Assembly (NCBI GenBank): GCA_015231825.1
Contig: JADGAV010000048.1
Span: 1-33,231 of the forward strand
Source: SAR324 cluster bacterium
GTDB taxonomy: Bacteria; SAR324; NAC60-12
Length of the DNA stretch: 33,231 nt
Direction of reading: 5' to 3'
The notes below the pieces were generated by a model. The model saw only the letters and a list, made by a program, of their open reading frames with translations, searched no databases and was not told where the DNA came from. Positions 8,143 through 16,300 of this stretch are shown here, piece by piece (position 1 is the stretch's first letter; the number at the start of each line of letters is the position of its first letter). The position numbers and the translations under genes are program-made.

Positions 8143-10368
8143 TTAAATTCCATCAATGATTGCATTGAAAGTCGCGCTGGGACGCATGGCCTTTGCAGCT
8201 TTTTCTTCATCAGGTTTGTAATAGCCGCCGATGTCGGCAGGGGCCCCCTGAGCCTGATTCAGTTCTTCAATGATCTTTGTTTCATTGGCCTGGAGTTCCT
8301 GTGCAATTTTTTCAAATCTGGTCCGCAATTCGCGGTCACGATTTTGTTCTGCTAAGGCTTGCGCCCAGTACATAGCGAGATAAAATTGGCTTCCCCGGTT
8401 ATCGAGTTCATTTACTTTGCGGGAAGGAGATTTTCTCTTTTCCAGAAATTGACCGATGGCCTGATCGAGAGTATCAGCAAACAGTTGTGCCTTTTCGTTT
8501 TTGAAACTGGCACCGATGTGTTCGAACGCAGGCACGATCGCACAGAATTCTCCAAGAGAATCCCATCGCAAATGACCTTCTTTCAAAAATTGCTGCACAT
8601 GTTTGGGAGCCGAACCGCCGGCCCCGGTTTCAAACAGTCCTCCTCCATTCATCAGAGGGACGATTGAAAGCATTTTAGCGCTGGTGCCCAATTCAAGAAT
8701 GGGAAACAAATCCGTGAGATAGTCACGCAGAACATTCCCGGTTACGGAAATGGTGTCTTCCCCGCGTCTGATTCTTTCAACAGAGAGCTGGATTGCGTCC
8801 ACGGGTGGCATGATGCGAATATCGAGACCGCTGGTATCCAGACCGGGCAGATACTGATTCACTTTTGCAATGATTTCTGCATCATGCGCCCTTTCCCTGT
8901 TCAACCAGAAAATGGCAGGAGCGCCAGTAGCCCTGGCACGAGTGACCGCCAGTTTGACCCAATTCTGAATTGGGGCATCTTTTGTCTGGCACATCCGGAA
9001 AATATCCCCTTTTTCGACATTTTGCTCCATCAAAGTTTTTCCGGAGCTGTCGACGACACGGATGCTTCCGTTTGCTGGAGCTTCGAAAGTTTTATCGTGG
9101 GATCCGTATTCCTCGGCCTTCTGCGCCATCAAACCGACATTGGATACGCTCCCCATGGTTGCAGGGTTAAAAGCCCCATTTTTTTTGCAGTCTTCAATCA
9201 CTGCCTGATAGATGCCGGCATAGCTGCGGTCCGGCACAAGGGCGAAGGTATCATGAAGTTCGTTGTCAGCACCCCACATTCTTCCTCCGTCACGAATCAC
9301 AACCGGCATGGAAGCGTCCACAATGACATCGCTGGGAACATGCAGATTGGTGATGCCCTTGCCCGAATCCACCATGGCCAGAGCAGGACGGGACTGATTG
9401 GCGGCTTGAATGTCCGCTTCAATTTCTGATCTCTGGGACTCCGGCAGTTTTTGAAGCTTTGCATACAGATCCCCCAACCCGTTGTTGGCATTGACTCCCA
9501 ATTCTTTGAGGAGGGCAGCGTGCTTTTCAAAAACATCTTTATAAAAAACAGAGACACAATGGCCGAAGATGATGGGATCCGAAATTTTCATCATCGTTGC
9601 TTTGAGATGCAGCGACAGCAAAACTCCCTCTTTTTTTGCCTCATTCATTTCTGTTTCATAGAATTGACGAAGCGTGCGCACATTCATCACCGTGCAGTCG
9701 ATCACCTCTCCTTCGAGCAATGAAGTTTTCTCTTTGAGGACAGAGATTTTTCCGTCTTCGGAGAGCAGCTCGATTCTTACATCCCCGGCTTGTGTGACGG
9801 TGACAGATTTTTCGTTGCCGAAAAAATCTCCTTCACTCATGTGAGCGACCCGGGTTTTCGAAACCGCAGGCCAGTCCTGCATCATTTTGTGAGGATTCTT
9901 TTTCCCAAATTCCTTGACTGCGGCTGCTGCCCGTCGATCGGAGTTTCCTTCTCTCAGGACCGGGTTGACAGCGCTTCCTAAAACTTTGGAAAATCTGTTT
10001 TGAACTTCTTTTTCAGCATCGGTTTCAGGTTCTTCCGGATAATCTGGAATATCATACCCTTTTTCCTGCAGTTCTTTGATGGCCGCTTTCAGTTGAGGAA
10101 TGGAAGCACTGATGTTTGGCAGCTTGATGATATTGGTATCCGGGAGCTTGGTCAGGTCACCGAGTTCCGTGAGAAAATCCGGAATGCGCTGGCTCTCTTT
10201 CAAGTTATCCGGAAAGTTGGCAATGATTCTTCCCGAAAGCGAGATATCTTTGGTTTCAAAGGAAATCCCGGATCCTTTGGAAAATGCCTGGAGGATCGGG
10301 AGTAGTGAATAGGTTGCCAGGGCCGGGGCTTCGTCGATCTTTGTGTAAATGATTTTTTGGGTTGTCAT
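8143..10368 (-). CDS. icd: NADP-dependent isocitrate dehydrogenase, monomeric type
   Basis: The 741-residue protein converts isocitrate to 2-oxoglutarate with NADP. Its length matches the monomeric class (about 740 residues), which is unrelated in length to the 420-residue dimeric enzyme. Conserved blocks seen include MTTQKIIYTKIDEAPALATY at the start, EGNSDRRAAAAVKEFGKKNP, HVPSDVIVDASMPVVIRDGG, GSVSNVGLMAQKAEEYGSHD, NRERAHDAE and LMNGGGLFETGAGGSAPKHV. The ATG at 10368 fits the family N-terminus and has GAAGGA about 8 bp upstream; the longer open frame to 10536 does not look coding. The gene stands alone between a long upstream gap and a terminator. It supplies 2-oxoglutarate, the substrate of the korABC enzyme encoded divergently nearby, although KOR could equally run in the reductive direction. 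Confidence 0.92.
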   Translation of the reverse strand: MTTQKIIYTKIDEAPALATYSLLPILQAFSKGSGISFETKDISLSGRIIANFPDNLKESQRIPDFLTELGDLTKLPDTNIIKLPNISASIPQLKAAIKELQEKGYDIPDYPEEPETDAEKEVQNRFSKVLGSAVNPVLREGNSDRRAAAAVKEFGKKNPHKMMQDWPAVSKTRVAHMSEGDFFGNEKSVTVTQAGDVRIELLSEDGKISVLKEKTSLLEGEVIDCTVMNVRTLRQFYETEMNEAKKEGVLLSLHLKATMMKISDPIIFGHCVSVFYKDVFEKHAALLKELGVNANNGLGDLYAKLQKLPESQRSEIEADIQAANQSRPALAMVDSGKGITNLHVPSDVIVDASMPVVIRDGGRMWGADNELHDTFALVPDRSYAGIYQAVIEDCKKNGAFNPATMGSVSNVGLMAQKAEEYGSHDKTFEAPANGSIRVVDSSGKTLMEQNVEKGDIFRMCQTKDAPIQNWVKLAVTRARATGAPAIFWLNRERAHDAEIIAKVNQYLPGLDTSGLDIRIMPPVDAIQLSVERIRRGEDTISVTGNVLRDYLTDLFPILELGTSAKMLSIVPLMNGGGLFETGAGGSAPKHVQQFLKEGHLRWDSLGEFCAIVPAFEHIGASFKNEKAQLFADTLDQAIGQFLEKRKSPSRKVNELDNRGSQFYLAMYWAQALAEQNRDRELRTRFEKIAQELQANETKIIEELNQAQGAPADIGGYYKPDEEKAAKAMRPSATFNAIIDGI

Positions 10369-10960
10369 ATTTTTCCTTCGGTTTATTACTATTGTTGAGC
10401 GAATGCCTTCAGGAAGGAGTTTACTTTGTTGCCCCAAAGCATTCCGCACAATGCTTGAATTGAAGAATGAAAGTTGTTTCTGCCATCTGAGGGAGGTTGG
10501 TCTTTCGTGTGATTGATTCGGTGAGAAACCACCCAAAAGATAACTTTCAAAAGAAAGGACACACGTGAGGACAGCATAGCGTAAATGCTCTAAAAAATCC
10601 AGACGCGGGAATATTAATCTGTGAAAGAAAAAGTCTCTGCAGAAATTCCTGGAACAGCAGTAAATAACCGGGTAATTTTTCAGGAGACGATGGCTTCTAA
10701 TTATAAGGGAAAATCCGTGCCATTAGACTATTTGTCAGCTGTCCAGGACAGCTGAACTGTTCTGCACCGTTTGTTTCCCCGGGACGGTGATGCCGGGATC
10801 GATCGGATCGTGTCAGCACAACCGGGCACACAAAAATTTGTGAACAGGGGGTTAAAAATAAAAAAATGATACAGATATTGTAATTTTTTAAAAAATTATG
10901 TAATAAATAAAAATCAAAAAGAATTTAGACGGTCGCATGCATTAACGGCACGGAGAAAAA
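10369..10960. other. Divergent regulatory gap between icd and iorA
   Basis: These 592 bp separate two divergent transcription units. A short minus-strand frame runs through the left part but has no protein-like motifs. The middle holds the 21-bp palindrome at 10735-10755. The stretch at about 10852-10925 is strongly AT-rich, as expected for a promoter serving the iorA operon. GGAG just upstream of the iorA ATG serves as its ribosome-binding site. Confidence 0.5.
10735..10755. promoter_or_regulatory. 21-bp perfect palindrome, probable operator
   Basis: TCAGCTGTCC (10735-10744), a single central A, and the exact reverse complement GGACAGCTGA (10746-10755). It lies 205 bp before iorA and 366 bp before icd in an otherwise non-coding gap. 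A dimeric repressor site is the likeliest reading, and the PaaX-family protein of this locus is a candidate binder. No T run follows it. Confidence 0.55.
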
Positions 10961-12805
10961 ATGGGGAAACAAATGACAGAAACGATTGAAACAGCAGCAG
11001 TAAAGTCACCGCAGACCCTTGAGAAGTTGGAAAAAGCCCAGGCAAAACCAATGATGGGAAACGAAGCAATTGCCCGTGGAGCCTGGGAGGCAGGCGCAAA
11101 AGTCGCATCAGCCTACCCGGGGACACCGAGTACAGAAATTCTGGAATCTCTGGCGACCTATCCGGCAGAAGATATAGAAGCGCAATGGGCCACCAATGAG
11201 AAAGTTGCTTACGATGTTGCGACCGGAGCCTCCTTGTCCGGAGTGAGGGCTTTTGCAGCGATGAAGCATGTCGGGCTCAATGTCGCGGCAGATGCACTGA
11301 TGTCCCAAACTTACATTGGAGTCAATGCCGGTTTGGTCATTGCAGTCTGTGACGATCCTGGAATTCATAGTTCGCAGAACGAGCAGGACACCCGTTTGCT
11401 GGCCCAACTGGCAATGGCGCCGGTCCTGGAACCGTCCGATGCCCAGGAGGCCCTGGACTTCACTCGACTCGCCTTTGAGGTCAGCGAAGAGTTTGACACG
11501 CCGGTGATTCTGCGCAGCAATACCCGGCTTTCACATACCCGCAGTCTGGTAAACGTCGGTGAGCGTCTGCAAAAGAAACCCAACAACTTTATTGATGACC
11601 GGAAAAAGAGTGTGATGATTCCTCTGCATGCCCGAATGAGGCATCCGATATTGCTCGAACGTGAAAAATCACTGACGAAATATTTCAATCAGTCTGATCT
11701 CACCCGATGGGAAAAAGGTTCGACCGAGATTGGAATCATCACGGTGGGCATATCCTATTCCTATGTCAAAGAAGTGCTGCCTTCTGCCAGTGTGCTGAAA
11801 TTGGCTTCTTCCTATCCGCTTGCAGAAGAAAGGGTGCGGGAATTTTGTCAATCGGTGGATCGGGTGATTGTGGTGGAGGAGCTGGAGCCTGTGGTGGAAA
11901 ATTCGGTGCGCCTGCTTGGCCTTGAAGTAGAAGGAAAATCCTTTTTTCCTCGCGTGGGAGAGTTTTCTCCGGAACTGGTGAGGGAGTGTTTTGAAAAAGC
12001 CGGTGTTCTGGAGGCTAACCGCCAGCCGCCGGTTCTGGAAGTTCCGCCCATGCCGAGACCGCCCTTGCTTTGTTCCGGTTGCCCACATTCCAGCAGTTAT
12101 ATGGCACTGCGGGCCATCAATGCCCGGGTTGCAGGAGATATCGGCTGCTACACCCTGTCGGTGATGGAACCGCTTCATGCACTGGATACAACGGTGGCAA
12201 TGGGGTCCAGTATCGGCAACGCCGTAGGGATGGCCAAAGGAGGAAATGAGGAACGTCCGATTGTTGCCACAATCGGCGATTCCACTTTCCTTCACGCAGG
12301 CATTCCTCCCCTCATCGACGCGGTTTACAATCAAGCGAATATCACCGTGATGCTGCTGGACAATCATACGACCGCCATGACGGGAGGGCAGGATCATGCA
12401 GGCACTGGAAAGACCCTCCGGGGAGAATCCGTGGAGCGGGTAGATTTTGAGCAGCTTGTGCGCTCCATAGGCGTCAAGTGGGTCCGAAAAACGGATTCTT
12501 ACAATCTGGGTCAGGTTTACCAAATCCTCCGCGAGGCGATCAAATTTAAAGGTGTCTCTGTGATCATTTCGGATCGCCCCTGCGTTCTGGATCCAATGAA
12601 GATTAAAGGAACTCCGTATCAAGCAGTCCTCGAGTCCTGTACAGGATGTCAATCCTGTATGAATCTTGGCTGCCCTGCGATCAACTGGAGTGATGAAATG
12701 TACGATGGACACCATAAGGTAACAATCGACCAGGCGCAGTGTATGGGCTGCAGTCTTTGTGCGCAGGTCTGCTCTGAAGACGCCATTCATCTGGTCACAA
12801 ACTGA
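10961..12805 (+). CDS. iorA: Indolepyruvate:ferredoxin oxidoreductase, alpha subunit
   Basis: The 614-residue protein is the thiamine-diphosphate subunit that oxidatively decarboxylates aryl-pyruvates (from Trp, Phe, Tyr) to aryl-acetyl-CoA, passing electrons to ferredoxin. The N-terminal pyruvate-ferredoxin-oxidoreductase domain opens with MMGNEAIARGAWEAG and SAYPGTPSTEI. The diphosphate-binding part has GDIGCYTL, then GDSTFLHAG, LLDNHTTAMTGG. Two 4Fe-4S motifs close it: CTGCQSCMNLGCP near residues 560-572 and CMGCSLCAQVC near 596-606. The size is normal for IorA. GGAG lies a few bases before the ATG at 10961; an ATG four codons later is possible. It heads a five-gene operon, and the stop is 8 bp before iorB. 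The neighbouring PaaX-type repressor fits a role in arylacetate metabolism. Confidence 0.9.
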   Translation: MGKQMTETIETAAVKSPQTLEKLEKAQAKPMMGNEAIARGAWEAGAKVASAYPGTPSTEILESLATYPAEDIEAQWATNEKVAYDVATGASLSGVRAFAAMKHVGLNVAADALMSQTYIGVNAGLVIAVCDDPGIHSSQNEQDTRLLAQLAMAPVLEPSDAQEALDFTRLAFEVSEEFDTPVILRSNTRLSHTRSLVNVGERLQKKPNNFIDDRKKSVMIPLHARMRHPILLEREKSLTKYFNQSDLTRWEKGSTEIGIITVGISYSYVKEVLPSASVLKLASSYPLAEERVREFCQSVDRVIVVEELEPVVENSVRLLGLEVEGKSFFPRVGEFSPELVRECFEKAGVLEANRQPPVLEVPPMPRPPLLCSGCPHSSSYMALRAINARVAGDIGCYTLSVMEPLHALDTTVAMGSSIGNAVGMAKGGNEERPIVATIGDSTFLHAGIPPLIDAVYNQANITVMLLDNHTTAMTGGQDHAGTGKTLRGESVERVDFEQLVRSIGVKWVRKTDSYNLGQVYQILREAIKFKGVSVIISDRPCVLDPMKIKGTPYQAVLESCTGCQSCMNLGCPAINWSDEMYDGHHKVTIDQAQCMGCSLCAQVCSEDAIHLVTN

Positions 12806-12813
12806 AACTTGAT

Positions 12814-13758
12814 ATGCCGCAACTGAACAACGAAACAAAGCACTTGGAAGCTATCGTCAAGTCGGCCCCCCTGGAGGAGATACCCACCAACGTCTTGGTG
12901 GTTGGAGTCGGCGGGCAGGGAGTCATTATGATCTCCAAGGTACTGGCCGCTTTATGCCAGGAGCAGGGCTTTGACGTGAAGCAGAGCGAAGTCCATGGGA
13001 TGGCCAAACGCGGGGGTTCTGTCTTCAGTCATGTCCGTTTTGGCAGACAGGTTTTTTCTCCCACGATTCCAAAAGGGGATGCCGATATCCTGGTTGCTCT
13101 GGAATGGGCGGAGGGTCTTCGCTGGCTGCCTTATCTGAAACCGGAAAAGGGGATTTTTATTGGAGACACCCAACGGATTGTTCCTCCATTCGCCTGCCGT
13201 GACCGACGCCGGTTTGCAGCATCAGGCTATGTACAGGAGAGTGTTGATCAGGTGATCCGGCTGGTCCCCAACAGCTCAGCAATGGATGCTGTTGCGATGG
13301 CTCGGGAATTGGGAGTACCCAAAGCGGCAAATACCATTTTGCTGGGGGCACTTTCCACCACATTGAACTTTGAGGAAGCTGCCTGGAAATCAGTGATCGC
13401 GCGCTTTGTTCCTCCAAAAACAGTGGACGCTAATCTGCAGGCCTTTGACTCTGGGCGGGCATGGATCAGAAATTTTGACAGGCAAGCCGATTCAGCCATG
13501 GAGGCGGGGACTGCATTGGACTCGGGAGCATGGCCGATGGAGCAGGATCAAACCTGGGTAGAGATCAATACGGCCTGGTGCAAAAGTTGTGATATTTGCG
13601 TCAAACTCTGCCCGGAACGCTGTCTGGCTCTTGACGACCAGCAGTTGGTTCAGTTGATTAAACCCGAAGCCTGCACTGGATGCCGGGTCTGTGAACGATT
13701 GTGCCCGGACTTCGCGATCAACATCCATACTCCGGCATTCCCGGAATTGAGACCATAA
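12814..13758 (+). CDS. iorB: Indolepyruvate oxidoreductase beta subunit fused to a 2x[4Fe-4S] ferredoxin domain
   Basis: The 314-residue protein has two parts. Residues about 26-225 are the gamma-type 2-oxoacid oxidoreductase domain (NVLVVGVGGQGVIMISKVLA, then SEVHGMAKRGGSVFSHVRFG), the usual IorB, which is normally about 200 residues. Residues about 245-305 form an extra ferredoxin domain with two cluster motifs, CKSCDICVKLCPERC and CTGCRVCERLCPDF. That domain looks like the delta subunit (KorD) of 2-oxoglutarate:ferredoxin oxidoreductases. No separate korD exists in the operon, although korA, korB and korC follow directly. The simplest inference is an IorB-KorD fusion that may link or serve both enzymes. 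No strong ribosome-binding site precedes the ATG, and coupling to iorA 8 bp upstream is likely. Confidence 0.85.
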   Translation: MPQLNNETKHLEAIVKSAPLEEIPTNVLVVGVGGQGVIMISKVLAALCQEQGFDVKQSEVHGMAKRGGSVFSHVRFGRQVFSPTIPKGDADILVALEWAEGLRWLPYLKPEKGIFIGDTQRIVPPFACRDRRRFAASGYVQESVDQVIRLVPNSSAMDAVAMARELGVPKAANTILLGALSTTLNFEEAAWKSVIARFVPPKTVDANLQAFDSGRAWIRNFDRQADSAMEAGTALDSGAWPMEQDQTWVEINTAWCKSCDICVKLCPERCLALDDQQLVQLIKPEACTGCRVCERLCPDFAINIHTPAFPELRP

Positions 13759-13759
13759 A

Positions 13760-14920
13760 ATGAACATGGCAAATTCTCACGAAAACAAGATTCAGAACCT
13801 GCAGGGCAACCATGCCTGCGCCCTTGGTGCCATTGCTGCGGGATGCCGTTTCTTTGCCGGTTATCCGATTACGCCGTCTTCCGAAATTGCAGAACGGATG
13901 GCACTCGAGTTACCCAAAGTCGAAGGGACGTTTATTCAAATGGAAGATGAGATCGCTTCGATGGGTGCCGTTGTCGGTGCCTCCATCGGCGGGGTGAAGG
14001 CAATGACGGCCACCAGCGGCCCGGGATTTTCTCTCAAACAGGAGAACCTCGGTTATGCCGCTGCCACTGAGGTTCCATGTGTGATCATCAATGTGATGCG
14101 GGGAGGTCCCAGCACCGGAATGCCGACACGACCCGCTCAGGGTGATATCATGCAGGCGCGCTGGGGTACTCATGGTGATCACCCCATCATCGTTTTGACC
14201 CCGTGTTCGGTCAGGGAAATTTATGAACTCACCATACATGCGTTCAATCTCAGTGAATCTCTGCGAGTTCCCGTGCTTGTGCTCATCGATGAGGTCATCG
14301 GCCATTTGATTGAAACCATCGATCTCAGTCTAACTGGAACTCAGGCATTGGCTGAACGTCGATGGGCTTCAGGCCCTCCGAAAGATTTCAAACCTTATGC
14401 GATGACGGAGGATGGCATTCCGCCGATGCCTCGTCCAGGCGATGGTTACCGCACACATACCACAGGTCTGCATCACAGTGAATCCGGCTTTCCGACTCAA
14501 AATCCTGCTGAGGTTGAACGTTTTATCAAGCGGATTCTTGGAAAGCTGGAACTGCATCGTGAGCGGATTGAAAATTTCGAGACTCTGGAGTGTGAGGATG
14601 CTGAGTGTCTGGTGGTGGCCTACGGCATCACCGCCCGGGCGGCCAAGCGCGCTGTCAAGCAGGCACGTGCCGAGGGAATTAAAGCCGGGCTTTTCCGTCC
14701 TGTCACTCTCTGGCCATTTCCTGAAGAAGCTTTCCGGGCTCTGGCTGCAGGTGCTGCTTCGGTCCTGGTCCCGGAGATGAACACCGGCCAATTGATCCTG
14801 GAAATCGAGCGTCATTGTCCTGACGCCACTCGAGTCGTTCCCCTCAACCGTTTTGATGGAGAACCGATTGCTCCTGTACAGATTTTAAAAAAAATAAAAG
14901 AGCAGGTATCCCATGATTGA
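13760..14920 (+). CDS. korA: 2-oxoglutarate:ferredoxin oxidoreductase, alpha subunit
   Basis: The 386-residue protein carries the pyruvate-oxidoreductase core: GYPITPSSEIAERM near residue 35, the IQMEDEIASMGAVVGAS block with the glutamate typical of these enzymes, TATSGPGFSLKQENLGYA, and MRGGPSTGMPTRPAQGDI. A C-terminal domain II (LVVAYGITARAAKRAV) follows from about residue 285. Together with KorB it makes the catalytic unit that interconverts 2-oxoglutarate plus CoA with succinyl-CoA, CO2 and reduced ferredoxin. Closely related subunits act on 2-oxoisovalerate or pyruvate, so the substrate is inferred from overall pattern. The start lies one base after the iorB stop and the end overlaps korB by 8 bp, so translation is coupled. 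A second ATG two codons in is possible. Confidence 0.85.
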   Translation: MNMANSHENKIQNLQGNHACALGAIAAGCRFFAGYPITPSSEIAERMALELPKVEGTFIQMEDEIASMGAVVGASIGGVKAMTATSGPGFSLKQENLGYAAATEVPCVIINVMRGGPSTGMPTRPAQGDIMQARWGTHGDHPIIVLTPCSVREIYELTIHAFNLSESLRVPVLVLIDEVIGHLIETIDLSLTGTQALAERRWASGPPKDFKPYAMTEDGIPPMPRPGDGYRTHTTGLHHSESGFPTQNPAEVERFIKRILGKLELHRERIENFETLECEDAECLVVAYGITARAAKRAVKQARAEGIKAGLFRPVTLWPFPEEAFRALAAGAASVLVPEMNTGQLILEIERHCPDATRVVPLNRFDGEPIAPVQILKKIKEQVSHD

Positions 14921-15758
14921 AGAAAGTCGTCAGAAATTTGACATCCGCAACAATTTACGGACGGAGCTTTTTCCGCATTTCATGTGTCCGGGCTGTGGAC
15001 ACGGGATTGCTTTGCGAGCTCTTCTCTGGGCGGTTCATGAACTCGAAATTTCAAAAGATCAGCTGGCCATTGTCAGCGGGATCGGCTGTTCCGGACGAAC
15101 CGGTGCCTATATTGACGCCACGACGATCCACACGACCCATGGCCGGCCGCTCGCCTATGCAACAGGGCTCAAACTCGCACGCCCGGATCTGGAAGTGATT
15201 GTGATCACCGGTGACGGCGATTGCCTGGCGATTGGGGGAAATCATCTGATCCATGCCTGCCGGCGTAACTTGAACCTCACCTGTTTGATGCTCAACAATG
15301 AGACTTATGGAATGACGGGCGGGCAGGTCTCGCCCACAACCCGCAACGAACGCTTTACGACGACCACTCCCCTGGGCAACTATGAACCGGTTTTTGACGC
15401 TTGTGCCCTGGCGAGCGGTGCAGGAGCCAGTATGGTTGGACGTGAAATCACGATGCATGTCACAGCATTGAAAGATCTCATCAAAGAAGGAATCAGTCAC
15501 CAGGGATTCACCTTTCTCGAAATTCTTTCTGATTGTACGGAAATCTACGGAAGAAAAAATGAATTGGGAGAGTCGGCAGAAATGGTGCTCAGTCAAAAAG
15601 CAGAATATCGTTCCGACTCTTATGGAAACCAGGTGGAAGAACCCTTCCAACCCCGTAATATCGGCACCGGGGTGTTGACGAAGAACGATCGAACAGAATA
15701 CATGGAAGCCTGCCGACTGCACAATCAATCGAAACAGTCAGGGACTGCAAACTCATGA
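14913..15758 (+). CDS. korB: 2-oxoglutarate:ferredoxin oxidoreductase, beta subunit
   Basis: The 281-residue protein is the thiamine-diphosphate subunit. It has MCPGCGHGIALRAL near residue 25 and GIGCSGRTGAYIDATTIHTT near 60, which supply cysteines for the 4Fe-4S cluster. The diphosphate motif GDGDCLAIGGNHLIHACRRN, then LNNETYGMTGGQVSPTT, follows near residues 100-145. Length and order are normal for the KorB/VorB family. The ATG at 14913 overlaps the end of korA by 8 bp, and a TATCCC stretch offers only a weak ribosome-binding site, consistent with coupling. The gene overlaps korC by 4 bp. It works with KorA and KorC, and probably with the ferredoxin domain fused to IorB. Confidence 0.88.
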   Translation: MIEESRQKFDIRNNLRTELFPHFMCPGCGHGIALRALLWAVHELEISKDQLAIVSGIGCSGRTGAYIDATTIHTTHGRPLAYATGLKLARPDLEVIVITGDGDCLAIGGNHLIHACRRNLNLTCLMLNNETYGMTGGQVSPTTRNERFTTTTPLGNYEPVFDACALASGAGASMVGREITMHVTALKDLIKEGISHQGFTFLEILSDCTEIYGRKNELGESAEMVLSQKAEYRSDSYGNQVEEPFQPRNIGTGVLTKNDRTEYMEACRLHNQSKQSGTANS

Positions 15759-16300
15759 AAGAATTTGAAATTCGATTCAGCGGAAGCGGAGGGCAGGGCT
15801 TGATATTGGTGACTCGTATCCTGGCCACTGCCTTGGTTGAAAAAGGGATGAAGATTGCGCAGTCTCAAAGCTATGAACCCACCTCCCGTGGCGGCTTGAG
15901 CCGTTCGGATCTGGTGGCCAGCATGGAAACCGTCGACTATCCGCTGGCGTCGTCCCTGGACTATTTATTGATTCTTGATGAGGTTGCCGTTGAAGTTTCA
16001 GGTGAAGTGATCGGCGAGGGTTGCCTGGTTTTGGCAGACAGCGATCGGGTCAGCTCAAAACCGGAGGGGAAATATTCGCTGTACACACTCCCATTGGTTT
16101 CAACAGCAGACAAACTGGGTAGCCGACGTGTTGCCAATCTTGTAGCCTTGGGGGCTCTTGCCGGGCTGGGCAGTTTTTGTGATCAGGATGCATTGGAAAT
16201 GGCAACCCGATTTCATGCCCCAAAGGGTTTTCTCGATTTGAATCTCGATGCTTTGCGTGCCGGATATGAGCTTTCTATCGAAGCTCCCCGAATCGCTTAA
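15755..16300 (+). CDS. korC: 2-oxoglutarate:ferredoxin oxidoreductase, gamma subunit
   Basis: The 181-residue protein has the gamma-domain signature FSGSGGQGLILVTRILATAL at residues 8-28 and SQSYEPTSRGGLSRSDLVAS near 45, both hallmarks of KorC/PorC subunits. Its length is usual. The ATGA junction with korB (4-bp overlap) shows translational coupling. Its last 26 bp overlap the 3' end of the PaaX-family gene on the other strand, so the two transcription units converge without space for a terminator. The gene completes an alpha-beta-gamma oxidoreductase that lacks a stand-alone ferredoxin subunit. Confidence 0.88.
   Translation: MKEFEIRFSGSGGQGLILVTRILATALVEKGMKIAQSQSYEPTSRGGLSRSDLVASMETVDYPLASSLDYLLILDEVAVEVSGEVIGEGCLVLADSDRVSSKPEGKYSLYTLPLVSTADKLGSRRVANLVALGALAGLGSFCDQDALEMATRFHAPKGFLDLNLDALRAGYELSIEAPRIA

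Noticed and set aside
11669..12838. 389-codon frame antisense to iorA
   Set aside because: Long but rich in Cys, His and Arg with no domain; the iorA frame carries all catalytic motifs.
15051..15728. 225-codon frame antisense to korB
   Set aside because: It mirrors the conserved KorB sequence and has no motifs of its own.
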